A DNA stretch of 64,000 nt, from the NCBI RefSeq assembly GCF_014650715.1, contig NZ_BMVM01000022.1, positions 38,946 to 102,945 of the forward strand, in the 5' to 3' direction. Both the position numbers and the translations under genes were made by a program. Below the pieces are notes generated by a model that was given only the letters and a program-made list of their open reading frames with translations, did not search any database and was not told where the DNA came from. Positions 35,775-44,692 of the stretch are shown here, piece after piece (within the stretch, counting starts at the first letter, position 1; each line of letters starts with the position of its first letter). This DNA is from Streptomyces bluensis. Its GTDB lineage: Bacteria > Actinomycetota > Actinomycetes > Streptomycetales > Streptomycetaceae.

Positions 35775-36936
35775 GATGCTCCGCCCCGTCGGCGAGCGTG
35801 TGGACGTCGGGCAGGCGCCAGGACGGGCCGTCGGGCGCGCCCAGCCACAGAGTGTGTTCGCTTTCCGTGATCGTCACACCCAGTTGCTGAAGCGCTGGTT
35901 CCCCTGCCGCATGCCATTGAGCGATCGCGTCGAACAGGACGGCGCCGAGATCACGTGGCCCCCACTCGTAGATGCTGCCGGGGCCGCAGAGGAAGACCAC
36001 TGCTCGCGACGCCTGATGGTCGTGAATACGGAGACGGTCGGCGACCTCCCCTTCCAACTGCTCGGTGCCACGCACCACCTGCATCCGCAGGTCTGGACTA
36101 AGGAGGCCAGCGAACAGTCGCGCCGCGGGCCGAAGAGGCGCCTGCGTCGAGCCGGGGGCCGCCGAGGGCCGCGGGGACTCCTGCGACTCGATGAGGGCTC
36201 CTTCGCCCGGGCGCTGCTCGCGCAGCCACAACGTCTGCGGAGCCGGTCCGGCAAGGAAACGCCCACAGGCTGACAGCCCGTCCCGCGCCACCCTCAAAGT
36301 GAGCAGCGTGCTGGACCCGCCGAGGCCGGTGCGGACCGGTAGACACAGTTGGCCACCGGGGCGAACCTGGGTGACCCATTCCCACGGAACACGGCTCACA
36401 GCGCGATGGGAAAGGAGCCCGTCGAACGATCCCGCAGGCCCCAGAGCCCTGGCCTCCAGGCCGCACACCACCTGCACCTGTGGATAGTGCTCCAGGCCCT
36501 GCCGTGCCACACCGGCGAGGCGCTCGGTGTCTGCGACTGTGACGACCCGACCACCCCGGAGGTGATGGTCCAGCAAGGCCGCCGTCCAACCGCAGTCCGC
36601 GCCGATCTCGGCGATGGCCATCCCAGGTGTTGGAGCGAGCGCGGCAAGTCGCGCGGCGGCGTCCTGCCCTGCTGGGATCACGCCCGTGACGATGCCGGGG
36701 CCGCCGTCCTGACCGTCATCAATATCGAAGACGACCATCTCGCCGCTATGGACGAACTTCCCCCATTCACCAGCGTTCTTACTCCGATCCACCCTGCGCC
36801 ATCGACCACCACGATGAGTGCGGATCACGGCGGGCGCGAAGTCCTGACGACGGTCGCAGGTGAACGCGTCAGCCGCGTGTTGGTGGACGCCTCGACTGCG
36901 CGGCCGCAGACTGCTGGCCTCTACGGGGGTCTTCAT
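35764..36936 (-). CDS. PCMT-like methyltransferase in a regulatory operon
   Basis: The protein has 390 aa. The N-terminal region (HAADAFTCDRRQDFAP, then WRRVDRSKNAGEW) and SAM motif IAEIGADCGWTAALL match actinobacterial PCMT-like proteins, here with about 150 extra C-terminal residues. It is the fourth PCMT domain in the window. The start overlaps the stop of the HTH regulator (ATGA). The substrate could be a protein of this operon or a RiPP encoded nearby; nothing in the sequence decides. Confidence 0.7.
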   Translation of the reverse strand: MKTPVEASSLRPRSRGVHQHAADAFTCDRRQDFAPAVIRTHRGGRWRRVDRSKNAGEWGKFVHSGEMVVFDIDDGQDGGPGIVTGVIPAGQDAAARLAALAPTPGMAIAEIGADCGWTAALLDHHLRGGRVVTVADTERLAGVARQGLEHYPQVQVVCGLEARALGPAGSFDGLLSHRAVSRVPWEWVTQVRPGGQLCLPVRTGLGGSSTLLTLRVARDGLSACGRFLAGPAPQTLWLREQRPGEGALIESQESPRPSAAPGSTQAPLRPAARLFAGLLSPDLRMQVVRGTEQLEGEVADRLRIHDHQASRAVVFLCGPGSIYEWGPRDLGAVLFDAIAQWHAAGEPALQQLGVTITESEHTLWLGAPDGPSWRLPDVHTLADGAEHHAT

Positions 36937-37424
36937 GCCTGGCCTGCCAAGGCAGCGATGTCTCGGGACGCATCAGAGCCGGCCGCAGGACCGAGGAGGC
37001 CGAGCTGCCAGCCGCGCGTGACCGCGTGCGCGGCCGTGGAGGCGCCCAGTGCTCGCAGCATGCGCCGAGCGTCCTTGCGCACGTCAGCCAGCGGGCGGTG
37101 CTCGTCGGCCGCAATCTGCTCGACGGTCTTGCCGCTCGCGAGTCCTTCCAGGACCGACCGCTGTTCAACGGGCAGGTAGACCCTTTGGCTCACGGGCTCA
37201 GGGACGCCCAAGTGGTGCTGCTGGTAGGCGAGTTCGACCATGGCGGCGCGTTCCAGAGACCCGAGTTTCCCGCCGATCCGTTGGATGTACGTCTTGACGG
37301 TGCTCTCGGACACGCCCATGTCGCCTGCCGTCTCCGCGGTCGTCCTTCCCTGAGCGATGCCCAGCAGGGCCTCCCGCTCCTGAGGAGACAGCGGCTGCGC
37401 GATGGTCCCGTCCGGGGCCGGCAT
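36933..37424 (-). CDS. Regulator with two tandem HTH units (LuxR-like)
   Basis: The protein has 163 aa from ATG 37424. An AAGGAG site lies seven bases upstream of this ATG; the ATG six bases earlier would be too close. The first unit, LSPQEREALLGIAQGRTTAE with VSESTVKTYIQRI, is a typical LuxR/GerE HTH. The second, LPVEQRSVLEGLASGKTVEQ, looks like a divergent copy. There is no receiver domain. Coupled by ATGA to the PCMT-like gene. It is the only HTH regulator on the strand of the lanthipeptide operon and a candidate controller of it. Confidence 0.75.
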   Translation of the reverse strand: MPAPDGTIAQPLSPQEREALLGIAQGRTTAETAGDMGVSESTVKTYIQRIGGKLGSLERAAMVELAYQQHHLGVPEPVSQRVYLPVEQRSVLEGLASGKTVEQIAADEHRPLADVRKDARRMLRALGASTAAHAVTRGWQLGLLGPAAGSDASRDIAALAGQA

Positions 37425-37515
37425 GGTCATACTCCTTCGGTGTTCTGATGTGGCACGGTCTTCGTCATCGAGAGAGGGCTCCGTGCTCCCCTGGTCTTTC
37501 GCTCCCGGCGTGGAG

Positions 37516-37748
37516 CTACGGCTCGGCGTAGAGCTGAAAGACGAGCTCTGCGACGACGAAGATGGTGGGCAGGCTGATGGCGGCTGCGAGGAAGAGAGCG
37601 CCCCAGTGGGTGCGGGCGGTGAGCAGGCAACGTCGGATACGCCCCGGAGCTGGCTCGTCCACCGGGCGCGTTCCCGGTACTGGTGTAGAAGCAGGAGCAC
37701 GGCGAGTCCGCTCAGGATGAGAAGTCCGATGAGACCCGGCCATGTCAC
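37516..37748 (-). pseudogene. Frameshifted small two-segment membrane protein
   Basis: From GTG 37748 (overlapping the upstream stop by GTGA) the frame encodes TWPGLIGLLILSGLAVLLLL, a membrane segment, then HQYRERARW. After about 37640 coding character moves to the next frame, which gives THWGALFLAAAISLPTIFVV and ends LYAEP at 37516. A one-base change near 37640 would restore a protein of about 76 aa with two membrane helices. It could also be a sequencing error. Confidence 0.5.
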
Positions 37749-38989
37749 TCCCCGCTCCCCTGGCTGCACTGCTCCGCGTACCGAAGCAGTGCCTCCGTGT
37801 GGACCGCGAGACGGAATGCGTGCTCCCTTGCCGCGTCGAGGTCCCCTCTCGAGGGAGCGTCGCGTGCCTCCTGCGAACGCTCGATTGCCTCACGGCGCGA
37901 GGCCCATGCCTGGCTCCCGAGGGCGAGCGTTTCCAGGTGAATCGACACGTACGGAACGAGCGTCGTGACGTAGCCGCTGAGGGCTCGCGTGACCACCGCG
38001 AGGGTGCGGGGGTGTGGGTAGATCCCCGCCTGCTTCCATGACTTCGCCGTGCGGATGCCCTCACGAATGCGCGTCGAGTCGAACCCAGCGTGCACCGTCC
38101 TGGCTCGAATCTCGGCAGCCCCGTGAGAGCCATCGGTGTCAGGAAGGACGGCGAGCAGCTCCCGCGCGGCCTCGGCCATGCTCCGGTGCAATGACGCTGC
38201 ACGCACGGCGTCTCCGGGAATTTCCTCACCGAGCAGGGCACGGACGCGTGCAACCAGGTCATCCTCGTCAAGGGATACGGTGTCCTCGTCGACTGGAGGC
38301 GCTACGCCGAGTAGCGTCATCAGATTCCCTCGCATGAGGAGCAGCTGGTTGTGGCGCTCGTCCGGGTCCTCGCTAACGGACGCGATGCCGGCAAGGACTC
38401 GTTCGATCACGTCGCGGATAAGGGCCGCTTGCGACGCAACGTGCGGTGGTTCAGAAGTGAGGATCGACAGAACGGCACTTAGGCCGCTGGAGAGTTGACG
38501 AGAAGGCCCCTCTGGCCAGGACACGTCGCTTGCCTGCTCACCCCATGTCTTGGTCACCGGGGTCCTGGCGTGAGGCATCGGGGTAACTCCATCGTCTGGA
38601 TCCGAGGTTGGCGAGGGGCGGAGCTCTGCTTCGGCGGCTCCCGCAGAGGAGCCGCCGAAGCAGTTCGAGCCGCCACTCGCCGACAAGGGCGGTTCGTACA
38701 GGTGAGGCACGGGGCGGCGTGCTACATGGGCATCGTCCAAGGGGCGCGTGGACACCGGTACCGCTCCGCAGGACCCGGTCGGGACGTCCTGGGACGTCCC
38801 GCCGACCGGATAACCATCAGGGCCGAACGACCCAACGGCGGTGCGCCGTTGAGGCTGAGATGTTCCGTCGCGCCTTCCAGAAGCCCCTGAAATCTCGGGA
38901 GGGGCCGGGGAGGCAGGTAATGGACTCACCACGTCGGTGGAGCATCGACGGCTTAGTTCGGCGGCGGCTTCACGCGTGACCGCAATCAT
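37745..38989 (-). CDS. Hypothetical protein, 414 aa (or 277 aa)
   Basis: The ATG at 38989 has AGGAGG five bases upstream and overlaps the stop of the HATPase gene (TGATG), so I take it as start. The first 137 residues are low complexity (Ser, Pro, Gly rich). The well-formed helical part begins at the internal ATG 38578 (MPHARTPVTKTW), which also has GGAG upstream; a second start there is possible. No family is recognised. The helical part has IYPHPRTLAVVTRALSGYV near the C-terminus. It is coupled to the small membrane gene downstream. Confidence 0.55.
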   Translation of the reverse strand: MIAVTREAAAELSRRCSTDVVSPLPASPAPPEISGASGRRDGTSQPQRRTAVGSFGPDGYPVGGTSQDVPTGSCGAVPVSTRPLDDAHVARRPVPHLYEPPLSASGGSNCFGGSSAGAAEAELRPSPTSDPDDGVTPMPHARTPVTKTWGEQASDVSWPEGPSRQLSSGLSAVLSILTSEPPHVASQAALIRDVIERVLAGIASVSEDPDERHNQLLLMRGNLMTLLGVAPPVDEDTVSLDEDDLVARVRALLGEEIPGDAVRAASLHRSMAEAARELLAVLPDTDGSHGAAEIRARTVHAGFDSTRIREGIRTAKSWKQAGIYPHPRTLAVVTRALSGYVTTLVPYVSIHLETLALGSQAWASRREAIERSQEARDAPSRGDLDAAREHAFRLAVHTEALLRYAEQCSQGSGE

Positions 38990-39417
38990 CACGACCTCCT
39001 CGCAGGGACGCGGAAGACGCACCACGTCGTCTTGCCGTCTTCGCTGACGCCCCACTTCCGTGCGAGGACGGCGACGAGGAACAGGCCACGGCCGGAGACA
39101 TCTTCGTCGTCCGCGAAGGTGAGCTTGGCCGGCGCAGGGTTGCCGTCGGTGACTTCGACCCGTATCTCTTCGCAGGCGTAGAGGACCGTCAACCCCATGT
39201 CTCCGCAGCCGTGCTCGATGGCATTGGCGACAAGCTCGGAGACGGCGAGCACGATGTTCTCCGCGGTCGGCTCGCATACTTTCCACAGCCGTAGGTGGGC
39301 CGCAGTGATCCGACGCATGCGTCCGACTCGGGCCCTGTCCGGAGTGAAGGCCACGGCGAAACCGAGGGCGGTTTGGTGCACGAGTTCTGCTGCCACCACG
39401 GCTGTGGCGGGGCTCAT
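38989..39417 (-). CDS. HATPase_c (RsbW-like) anti-sigma/kinase domain protein
   Basis: The protein has 142 aa from ATG 39417; upstream residues in the same frame look non-coding and no ribosome binding site is evident. It is a single GHKL ATPase domain: N-box ELVANAIEHG, G1 box VTDGNP and G2 region SGRGLFLV. Such stand-alone proteins in Streptomyces act as anti-sigma-factor-like kinases or partner of phosphorylated regulators. It is the first gene of the minus operon and divergent from the XRE gene at 39826. Confidence 0.85.
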   Translation of the reverse strand: MSPATAVVAAELVHQTALGFAVAFTPDRARVGRMRRITAAHLRLWKVCEPTAENIVLAVSELVANAIEHGCGDMGLTVLYACEEIRVEVTDGNPAPAKLTFADDEDVSGRGLFLVAVLARKWGVSEDGKTTWCVFRVPARRS

Positions 39418-39596
39418 CGGGGGCCGGTCCCACTGTGCCACTGCGGGCCGACGCCACCGAGCAGTACGGCGTTGAAGACGGTGTATCTGCCAGTTGAGGA
39501 GTTCATGCTGGGGGTGCTCCCGCTCGTCGAGTGGCCGGCCTACAAGAGCGAACCGCCTAATCACGGTGACTGGAATGGGGTCAAGGACTTGGGTGT

Positions 39597-39617
39597 GGTC
39601 AAGGTGGTCAAAGATCG
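39597..39617 (+). promoter_or_regulatory. GGTCAA direct-repeat motif, copy 1
   Basis: GGTCAAGGTGGTCAAAG is followed by ATCG: two GGTCAA units nine bases apart. The same 21-base sequence with one change occurs at 41748-41768, 23 bases before the second XRE gene. A third GGTCAA lies about 20 bases upstream. Probably an operator or activator site for one of the XRE regulators. Confidence 0.6.
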
Positions 39618-39813
39618 TCTGCGGTGGCGACGCAGGCGGGCGGCATGGTGCCCGCCCGCCAGGTACGTCTGGCGCTGCATCAGCAACGGCACTTGGCATG
39701 GATCCAGTGCACTGCGAACGGCAGGGGAACAGACAGGTGAAAGTGCTGGCTACCGATGGTCGTGACCCCGGTGATTTTTACCCTCGGGGTGTCGCCCCGG
39801 CTGACCGCACGGA

Positions 39814-39819
39814 TACCTT
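39814..39819 (+). promoter_or_regulatory. -10-like TACCTT, leaderless
   Basis: TACCTT is followed by six bases and then the GTG start at 39826. The surrounding CACGGATACCTTGC closely resembles the boxes at 44681 and 45221. Confidence 0.4.
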
Positions 39820-39825
39820 GCGGTC

Positions 39826-41076
39826 GTGGGAGAGAATCGTGAGCTTGCTGCCGCTATGGCGGAACTCGACATGAGCCAGGCCGAGTTAGCGCGTCGCGTG
39901 AACGCGGAGACTCAGCAGCTCACAGGCAAGCAAGGCAGCCTCACTGACCGAGACATCCGGCGCTATTTACGCGGCGAGACCGCATGGCCGCAGCACAAAC
40001 AGCGCATCGGATTGGAACGGGTATTGGTGCGTCCGGCCACTGAGCTTGGATTCATTCCCCGATCGCGCAGGGCGCGACAGGCACAAGCGGAGGACCCAGT
40101 GCACCGCCGTACCTTCCTTGTCGCAGCGACCGGAACCGCCGTCGCTGCTGGCACCCCGGTACCACGCCTACGGCTGGGGCAGGCCGACGCTGACCGCTTC
40201 CACCGCGAGTACAACGAGCTACTCCGCGATGACTCGCGGCTCGGTGGCGTGCGGAAGATCGAGAACAGGGCCGTCGAACTTGCGACACGAATCCAGTCCT
40301 CGCTCGCAGGCGGTGGTGCCTCCGACCGAATTCGCCGTCAGATGTACCGGCTTGCGTCCGACGTCACGTGTTCTGCGGCCTTCGCCGCCATCGATGCGAG
40401 CGCGCCGCAGCGTGCACGCGCCCACCTCGACAAGGCCCTCACCCTCGCCGGTCTCTCCCGCGACAGCGAGACCATGTATCGGGTGTGGGATCACCAGATG
40501 CTCACCTCCAGCCAGCGGGAGAATCACGCCGAGGCGGCGGCCGGCGCGGAGGTGATGAAGCGCTCGTCGGTCGCCCGGCGTAACCCGTTGTACGCGTCGC
40601 TGGGGCACATGCGGCACGCAAACGCCCTGGCCAGGTTGCATCAGCCCACGGAGTCATTGAGGGCCTTGAAGTCCGCGGAGGAGGCGTTCCGTAGGGCCCG
40701 GGGCGAGCAGCTATCGGAGTGGATCGCGTTCTACAGTCAGGCCGAGTTCGATGCCCTGTCGTCGTACGTGTGGACGGCGCTTGGGGAGCACGAACGGGCC
40801 GAGTTCTGCCTTCACCGCACCCTCACCGCCATCCCGGATGGCATGGTCCGCAACAAGGGCCTTTACACGGCGCACCTGTCGCTGTCTCAGGCGAAACAGG
40901 GGGAGCTCGAGCTTGCCTGCTCGACCGGGAGGCGGGCGTACGGGATGTTGCTGCCGTCGTCCGGTTCGCAGCGCACGACGAACACGCTCGCCAGAACACG
41001 GCAAATCATCGAGGCCACGGGCACCAGGGCGCCCGAGGTCGTGAGTTGGATCGAGGAGTCCCGTCGATGGACCTGA
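39826..41076 (+). CDS. XRE-family regulator with long helical C-terminal region
   Basis: The protein has 416 aa from a leaderless GTG. The N-terminal HTH (MSQAELARRVN, then DRDIRRYLRGETAWP) is followed by a Tat-like or hydrophobic stretch (TFLVAATGTAVAAGTPV, about 96-112) and a TPR-like helical region to the C-terminus. This layout is common in Streptomyces regulators. The stop overlaps the GNAT start by 10 bases, so the two are co-translated. The operator-like motif lies 209 bases upstream. Confidence 0.8.
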   Translation: MGENRELAAAMAELDMSQAELARRVNAETQQLTGKQGSLTDRDIRRYLRGETAWPQHKQRIGLERVLVRPATELGFIPRSRRARQAQAEDPVHRRTFLVAATGTAVAAGTPVPRLRLGQADADRFHREYNELLRDDSRLGGVRKIENRAVELATRIQSSLAGGGASDRIRRQMYRLASDVTCSAAFAAIDASAPQRARAHLDKALTLAGLSRDSETMYRVWDHQMLTSSQRENHAEAAAGAEVMKRSSVARRNPLYASLGHMRHANALARLHQPTESLRALKSAEEAFRRARGEQLSEWIAFYSQAEFDALSSYVWTALGEHERAEFCLHRTLTAIPDGMVRNKGLYTAHLSLSQAKQGELELACSTGRRAYGMLLPSSGSQRTTNTLARTRQIIEATGTRAPEVVSWIEESRRWT

Positions 41077-41576
41077 AGCGCTACACCCACGCTGACGCGC
41101 GAGACGTCCGCTCGCTGCTCCTCGACATCCACGACGAGGTGTACGCGAACGATCCCGACCCGTTCCACTCCCGCGAACGTTTCTCGTACTTCGTGGACCT
41201 GTGGTCGGCGCGGGAGGACTGGCTGTGCGTCTCGGGGTGGGAGAACGGCGGCCCTGTCGGGTATGCGTACGGCTCGAAGTTCAAACCGGGCGGCTGGTGG
41301 AAGGGCTCCGACCGACCCAAGGACGTGCGCGGCCGGATCTTCGCCCTTTCCGAGTTGATGGTGGTGCCCCAGTGGCAAGGTACCGGCCGCGCACAGCAGA
41401 TTCATGACGCGCTGATTCAATCGGTCGATGTCGACTTCGTGACGCTCCTTGTCGACTCCGCGCATCCCAAAGTGCAGGCATTGTACGAGAAGTGGGGCTA
41501 TGAACAGCAGGACGAGGCCAAACCCTCTGACGACTCCCCGCTGTACGCCGTCATGGTCAAGCGTCTGGGCTGTTGA
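41067..41576 (+). CDS. GNAT-family N-acetyltransferase
   Basis: The protein has 169 aa. ELMVVPQWQGTGRAQQIHDA carries the acetyl-CoA pyrophosphate loop (Q-x-x-G-x-G/A), and TLLVDSAHPKVQALYEKWGY is the typical C-terminal motif of GNAT enzymes. The substrate is unknown. ATG 41067 lies within the last codons of the XRE gene in another frame, so the genes are coupled. A GC-rich hairpin follows 16 bases after the stop. Confidence 0.85.
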   Translation: MDLKRYTHADARDVRSLLLDIHDEVYANDPDPFHSRERFSYFVDLWSAREDWLCVSGWENGGPVGYAYGSKFKPGGWWKGSDRPKDVRGRIFALSELMVVPQWQGTGRAQQIHDALIQSVDVDFVTLLVDSAHPKVQALYEKWGYEQQDEAKPSDDSPLYAVMVKRLGC

Positions 41577-41591
41577 GACATCAAGGGCGCA

Positions 41592-41623
41592 GGCCCGGGC
41601 TCCTTTCCTGCCGACCCCGGGCC
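41592..41623 (+). terminator. GC-rich hairpin after GNAT gene
   Basis: GGCCCGGG at 41592-41599 pairs with CCCGGGCC at 41616-41623 around a 16-base loop. It lies just behind the GNAT stop (41576) and could end the XRE-GNAT transcript. No T-run follows, as usual in Streptomyces. Confidence 0.45.
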
Positions 41624-41747
41624 CGGCCGCCTTGAATGACCAGATGTTGCCCCGCAGGGTGACCTTCTGCCACCTGTCGAATAAAGGGACTAGTTGAGAA
41701 TAGCGTTGGAACTGTGGATGGCCTTGGGCTCCCAGCGAGCGCAGGTC

Positions 41748-41768
41748 GGTCAACGTGGTCAAAGATCG
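41748..41768 (+). promoter_or_regulatory. GGTCAA direct-repeat motif, copy 2
   Basis: GGTCAACGTGGTCAAAG is followed by ATCG, 20 of 21 positions identical to copy 1 at 39597. It ends 23 bases before the ATG of the second XRE gene, where a repressor site would block transcription. This suggests autoregulation or cross-regulation of the two XRE genes. Confidence 0.6.
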
Positions 41769-41791
41769 GGTTCACTGGTGAGGGCGCAAGG

Positions 41792-43183
41792 ATGGCGCGC
41801 GAGCGGAACGAGAAGCTAGCCGCACTGCTGGAGGAAGCTCGCTGGTCACGGGCCCAGGCCGCCGCGGCGTACAACCGAGTCGCCGAGGAGACACTGAACG
41901 GCGAGGTCCGGGAGAACTCCAAGATCGGGCGCTCCCACGTGAGCATGTGGGTGGGAGGCACCCAGCCGACAGGAATCGCACCCGCTATCTTGTGCCAGGC
42001 GCTGTCCCGTCGCTTGAAGCGTGAGATCACGCCACAAGAGATCGGGTTCGCAGCTTCCACCTCACCGGCGCAGGGGGCGCTGGATTGGCGCGTCGATCCG
42101 TTGATCACGCTGAACGACCTAGGGAGTGGCGTGGACCCGGAACGGCGCCGCCTGCTGGCAGGCGGGGTGTACTCTGCGGCGGCCCTGATCCTGCCGGACG
42201 AGACGTGGTGGGACGCCATGTCGCGGCCACCAGTCGAAGAGCCGTCGACGGGCAAGCGCGTCGGCCTGGGAGACGTCGAGACAGTACGGGAGCTGACCCT
42301 AGCGTTCTCGCGCATGGATCAGCGGCGGGGCGGCGGGCACGGCCGGCGCGCGGTCGACGAGTACCTGCGGCATGAGGCCCACAACTTCCTCCGGGGCAGG
42401 TTCGCTGACGATGAGACCCGGCGCGCCATGTTCGCGGCCTCCGCCGAACTGGCGTATCTATCGGGTTGGATGGCCTTCGACAACAGCGAGCATGCGATCG
42501 CGCTCCAGCGCTTCAATACCGCGGTGAAGCTGGCAGCGCGCTCCGGCGACGCACCTCTGATCGGACACATACTGCGGGCCATGGCGCACCAGGCACTCGA
42601 CCTAGGGTTCCGGCGCGAAGCCCTTCAGATCGCGCAGGCTTCGGTGCACGGCGAGCGGTATGCAGCCGCCACCCCCCGGGAACGCGCTCTCCTGGGTGTA
42701 GTGCACGCGCGGACTCTCGCCGCCAACTGCCACAACCAAGAGGCAGCCCGGGCCCTGCTGCGAGCGGAGGACGATCTGTCGAACGCCCACGACGGCATCA
42801 GGGAGCCGGACCGCACGTTCTTCTTCGGCGAGGCGTCGTTGGCGCACGAGACCGCATGCACACTCCGGGATCTCGGTGATCACCAGCGGGCGATCAAGGA
42901 GTTCCGGCGTTCCGTGCGCACGCGTGGGACTGCGTTCCGACGGACGCACGCGGTTACCCTCGGGTACATGGGCGCGACGCAGATCGCACAGGGGGGCGTC
43001 GAAGAAGCCTGCGCGACATGGGCCAGCGTCCTGGACGCGATGGAGGACGGGATCTACTCCGGCCGTGCGCGGCAGAGGGTCGTCGAGATGCGACAACTTC
43101 TGTCGCCCTACCGGAAGCGCGGCATCCCTGCAGTGGGCGTACTCGATGCCCGCGCGGCGGCGTATCTGGCGCAAGTAGATTGA
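41792..43183 (+). CDS. XRE-family regulator, 463 aa
   Basis: The N-terminal part (LLEEARWSRAQAAAAYNRVA then GRSHVSMWVGGTQPTG) is an HTH of the kind found in large Streptomyces regulators, followed by about 330 residues of TPR-like helices ending LSPYRKRGIPAVGVLDARA. The ATG at 41792 is preceded by AAGG only. A C-terminal fragment of a relative lies at 49800-50183. It precedes the tsaA-like gene by 38 bases, probably in one transcript. Confidence 0.8.
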   Translation: MARERNEKLAALLEEARWSRAQAAAAYNRVAEETLNGEVRENSKIGRSHVSMWVGGTQPTGIAPAILCQALSRRLKREITPQEIGFAASTSPAQGALDWRVDPLITLNDLGSGVDPERRRLLAGGVYSAAALILPDETWWDAMSRPPVEEPSTGKRVGLGDVETVRELTLAFSRMDQRRGGGHGRRAVDEYLRHEAHNFLRGRFADDETRRAMFAASAELAYLSGWMAFDNSEHAIALQRFNTAVKLAARSGDAPLIGHILRAMAHQALDLGFRREALQIAQASVHGERYAAATPRERALLGVVHARTLAANCHNQEAARALLRAEDDLSNAHDGIREPDRTFFFGEASLAHETACTLRDLGDHQRAIKEFRRSVRTRGTAFRRTHAVTLGYMGATQIAQGGVEEACATWASVLDAMEDGIYSGRARQRVVEMRQLLSPYRKRGIPAVGVLDARAAAYLAQVD

Positions 43184-43221
43184 TCGCAAGTGTTGTTGAG
43201 ACGGAGTCGAAAGGCTGGGCC

Positions 43222-43695
43222 ATGACTTTGGAGATCAAGCCGATCGGGGAAGTTGTCGCGGGCCGTAGGGAGGTCGCGGATGACTATTGGGGTGGCGTCG
43301 AGTCGGTAATTCAGCTCGATGAGGATGAGTTTCCACTCGACTCTGTGCAGGGCCTGGAGGAATTCTCTCATCTGGTGGTCGTGTGGCACTTCGACCAAGC
43401 GTCCCCGAGCGACGTCGAGTACCACGCTCGCAGCCCGCGCGGAAACCCGCAGTGGCCAGCAACAGGCACCTTCGCGCACCGCAACCACCGGCGCCCCAAC
43501 CAGCTCGCGCAGTCCTTCCCTCGCCTGTTGGGAGTCGACGGCCTCCGTCTGCGAGTGACCGACCTGGACGCCGTGGTCGGTACAAAAATTTACGACCTCT
43601 CTCCATTCTTCATCGAGATGGGGCCGCGCGGCCCGGTTCACGAGCCCGCGTGGCCTGGCGAGATGCTGGAGAACTACTGGGCAGAGAAGGGCTGA
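43222..43695 (+). CDS. tsaA: TsaA/TrmO-family SAM-dependent tRNA methyltransferase
   Basis: The protein has 157 aa. Family features: N-terminal IKPIGEVV, central LVVVWHFDQA and the conserved GTFAHRNHRRPNQLAQS followed by RLLGVDGLRLRVTDLD. The bacterial relative TrmO N6-methylates t6A in tRNA-Thr. This copy has H-R-N-H-R-R-P-N in place of the common R-S-P-x-R-P-N, so specificity may differ. GAAAGG lies upstream of the ATG. Confidence 0.85.
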   Translation: MTLEIKPIGEVVAGRREVADDYWGGVESVIQLDEDEFPLDSVQGLEEFSHLVVVWHFDQASPSDVEYHARSPRGNPQWPATGTFAHRNHRRPNQLAQSFPRLLGVDGLRLRVTDLDAVVGTKIYDLSPFFIEMGPRGPVHEPAWPGEMLENYWAEKG

Positions 43696-43980
43696 AACGA
43701 GGGGCGCAGTTCGGCTGGGATCGGGTTGTCGTGAGTACGTTTCCCAGCGGTGATCATTTCCAGATTCCGTTGAGGACGAGGGCGGCGCGGGCGATGTCGC
43801 CGCTCCGGCTGAGGCCGAGGGCCACGTGCTGCGGCGTGCGCCAGCCGGGCCCATCCCGTCCGGCCTGCTCATGCATGGGGTGTTTCACACCGCTTCGCCG
43901 TAGGTCATTGCGCCGAGAAAAACGTCAGTGACCAGCGAACACCGTGCGCGTCCGCCGGGGCCTGGACGGGCAGAGCGCCC

Positions 43981-44537
43981 GTGCGTTGTCCGAGTCACGA
44001 TCTACGGCCCGAAGGTCGAGATGGGACACCCGGCGCTGACGAACCGCACATCATGGTGTCGGTGCGCGGTGCCGGCGGCCTGCCCCTGGAGCCGCTCCGC
44101 GCCATGAGCGCGCCGTACGAGCGCGACCTGCTGGAGGTGAAGCACGTCGGTCTCTTCGGTGCCCTGCACGCCCGTGTGTCAGCAGGGCGTGCGGGGTTCG
44201 GCGACGCGCTATTCGTCGGCCGCGAAGGTCTCGTGAGCGAGGGCGGCACCTGGAACGTCGCCTTCATCGACGGCAACGGGACCGTGGTGTGGCCGCAGGC
44301 ACCCGTGCTGCCCGGCGTGACGATGGCCCCCTGCGGAAGAACGGCAACGGCGTCGAGCACCGCACCGCCCCTATCAGCATCGACCAGGCCAAGCGTATGG
44401 CGGCGGTCTTCGCGACGAACACCAGCATCGGGGTACGCGCCCTGTCGGCGATCGACGACAAGGAACTGCCGGCTCAGCACCCTGTGCTGAGCGCGCTCCG
44501 CGAGACGTACCTGTCCATCCCCGGCGAGACCCTGTAG
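43981..44537 (+). pseudogene. Class IV aminotransferase remnant, truncated and frameshifted
   Basis: From about 44030 the frame reads LLEVKHVGLFGALHARV, DALFVGREGLVSEGGTWNVA and VLPGVTM, typical of class IV (PLP) aminotransferases. At about 44325-44335 the coding frame shifts, and ATNTSIGVRALSAID completes the C-terminus to 44537. The N-terminal about 130 residues are missing. So the gene is 5'-truncated and carries at least one frameshift. Confidence 0.7.
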
Positions 44538-44680
44538 CTGTACCGCCGAGCGGCTGGCCATGCGGTGCGCGGCTTCCCGGACGGGACGCCGATCCCGGGC
44601 GAACCACGCGCGGCCGGTCCACCGTGCCACCCCCGTTGTCAGGTGGAGGAGACCGCATACCCGCGCCGACGGATCACGAG

Positions 44681-44686
44681 TACCTT
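44681..44686 (+). promoter_or_regulatory. -10-like TACCTT, leaderless
   Basis: TACCTT, six bases, then ATG 44693; no ribosome binding site. The flanking CACGAGTACCTTGC matches the boxes at 39814 and 45221. Confidence 0.4.
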
Positions 44687-44692
44687 GCAGGC

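Larger units (their letters stand above)
39418..39825. other. Divergent promoter region (HATPase operon / XRE regulator)
   Basis: No gene is seen in these 408 bases. The region holds the GGTCAA-rich operator-like motif at 39597-39617, another GGTCAA at about 39578, and the leaderless -10-like box at 39814-39819 for the plus-strand XRE gene. Confidence 0.5.
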
